Below are positions 5,520 through 5,565 of a stretch of DNA of 5,565 nucleotides, piece by piece. Within the stretch, counting starts at the first letter, position 1, and each line of letters opens with the position of its first letter. Made by a program: the position numbers and the translations under genes. The notes below the pieces were generated by a model. It saw only the letters and a list, made by a program, of their open reading frames with translations, ran no database searches and was not told where the DNA came from. The stretch covers positions 1-5,565 of the forward strand of contig JBLIDB010000292.1 of the NCBI GenBank assembly GCA_047634015.1. The letters are read 5' to 3'. This stretch comes from JAJRXG01 sp047634015. GTDB taxonomy: Bacteria > Bacteroidota > Bacteroidia > Chitinophagales > Saprospiraceae.

Positions 5520-5565
5520 ATCAGAAATGATTTAATAATTGTCCTGATTGACGATTATAACTAAT

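Noticed and set aside
1..5565. Novel defence system, mobile element, CRISPR array, tRNA or rRNA
   Set aside because: No transposase, integrase, direct-repeat array, RNA-gene structure or defence-type domain is visible; all large frames belong to recognisable families or small core-like genes.

Overview
The window comes from a Bacteroidota chromosome. The evidence is the core type IX secretion system (T9SS)/gliding genes, AT-rich leaders with almost no Shine-Dalgarno sequences, and a PF13568-type outer-membrane barrel. The GldL and GldM sequences and moderate-to-low GC would fit the Saprospiria/Chitinophagia side of the phylum, but that placement is an impression only.

Layout: everything from the left edge to about 4824 is read on the minus strand, so transcription runs from high to low coordinates. 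In that order the genes are a small uncharacterised protein (4824-4606), a PhnP-like metallo-beta-lactamase-fold phosphodiesterase (4391-3624), a PorP/SprF-family outer-membrane protein (3584-2610), the lipoprotein GldK/PorK (2312-1056), the inner-membrane motor protein GldL/PorL (969-361), and the first 107 codons of GldM/PorM (323 to the left edge). A separate outer-membrane beta-barrel gene (4872-5519) is read divergently on the plus strand.

The order porP-gldK-gldL-gldM is the classical por order of the T9SS core. GldL and GldM form the proton-driven inner-membrane motor, GldM spans the periplasm, and GldK (with GldN, expected beyond the left edge) forms the ring under the outer membrane. 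PorP/SprF proteins are outer-membrane partners of the system or of particular T9SS substrates. The key motor residues are present: Arg8 and Tyr16 in GldM, Lys31 and Glu55 in GldL. The phosphodiesterase ends only 39 bp before porP, so it may share a transcript with the T9SS genes, although no functional link is known.

Non-coding stretches: the longest are 2313-2609 (297 bp, between porP and gldK) and 4392-4605 (214 bp, upstream of the phosphodiesterase gene). The first holds a possible weak terminator, a tiny ORF with an unusually good Shine-Dalgarno sequence, and an inverted repeat. The second holds a possible promoter, a 12-bp palindrome and a hairpin.

Overall this is an ordinary core-genome region. 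I see no mobile element, CRISPR array, RNA gene or clearly new system. The points most worth a second look are the porP-gldK spacer, the uncharacterised 72-residue protein, and the phosphodiesterase-T9SS linkage.
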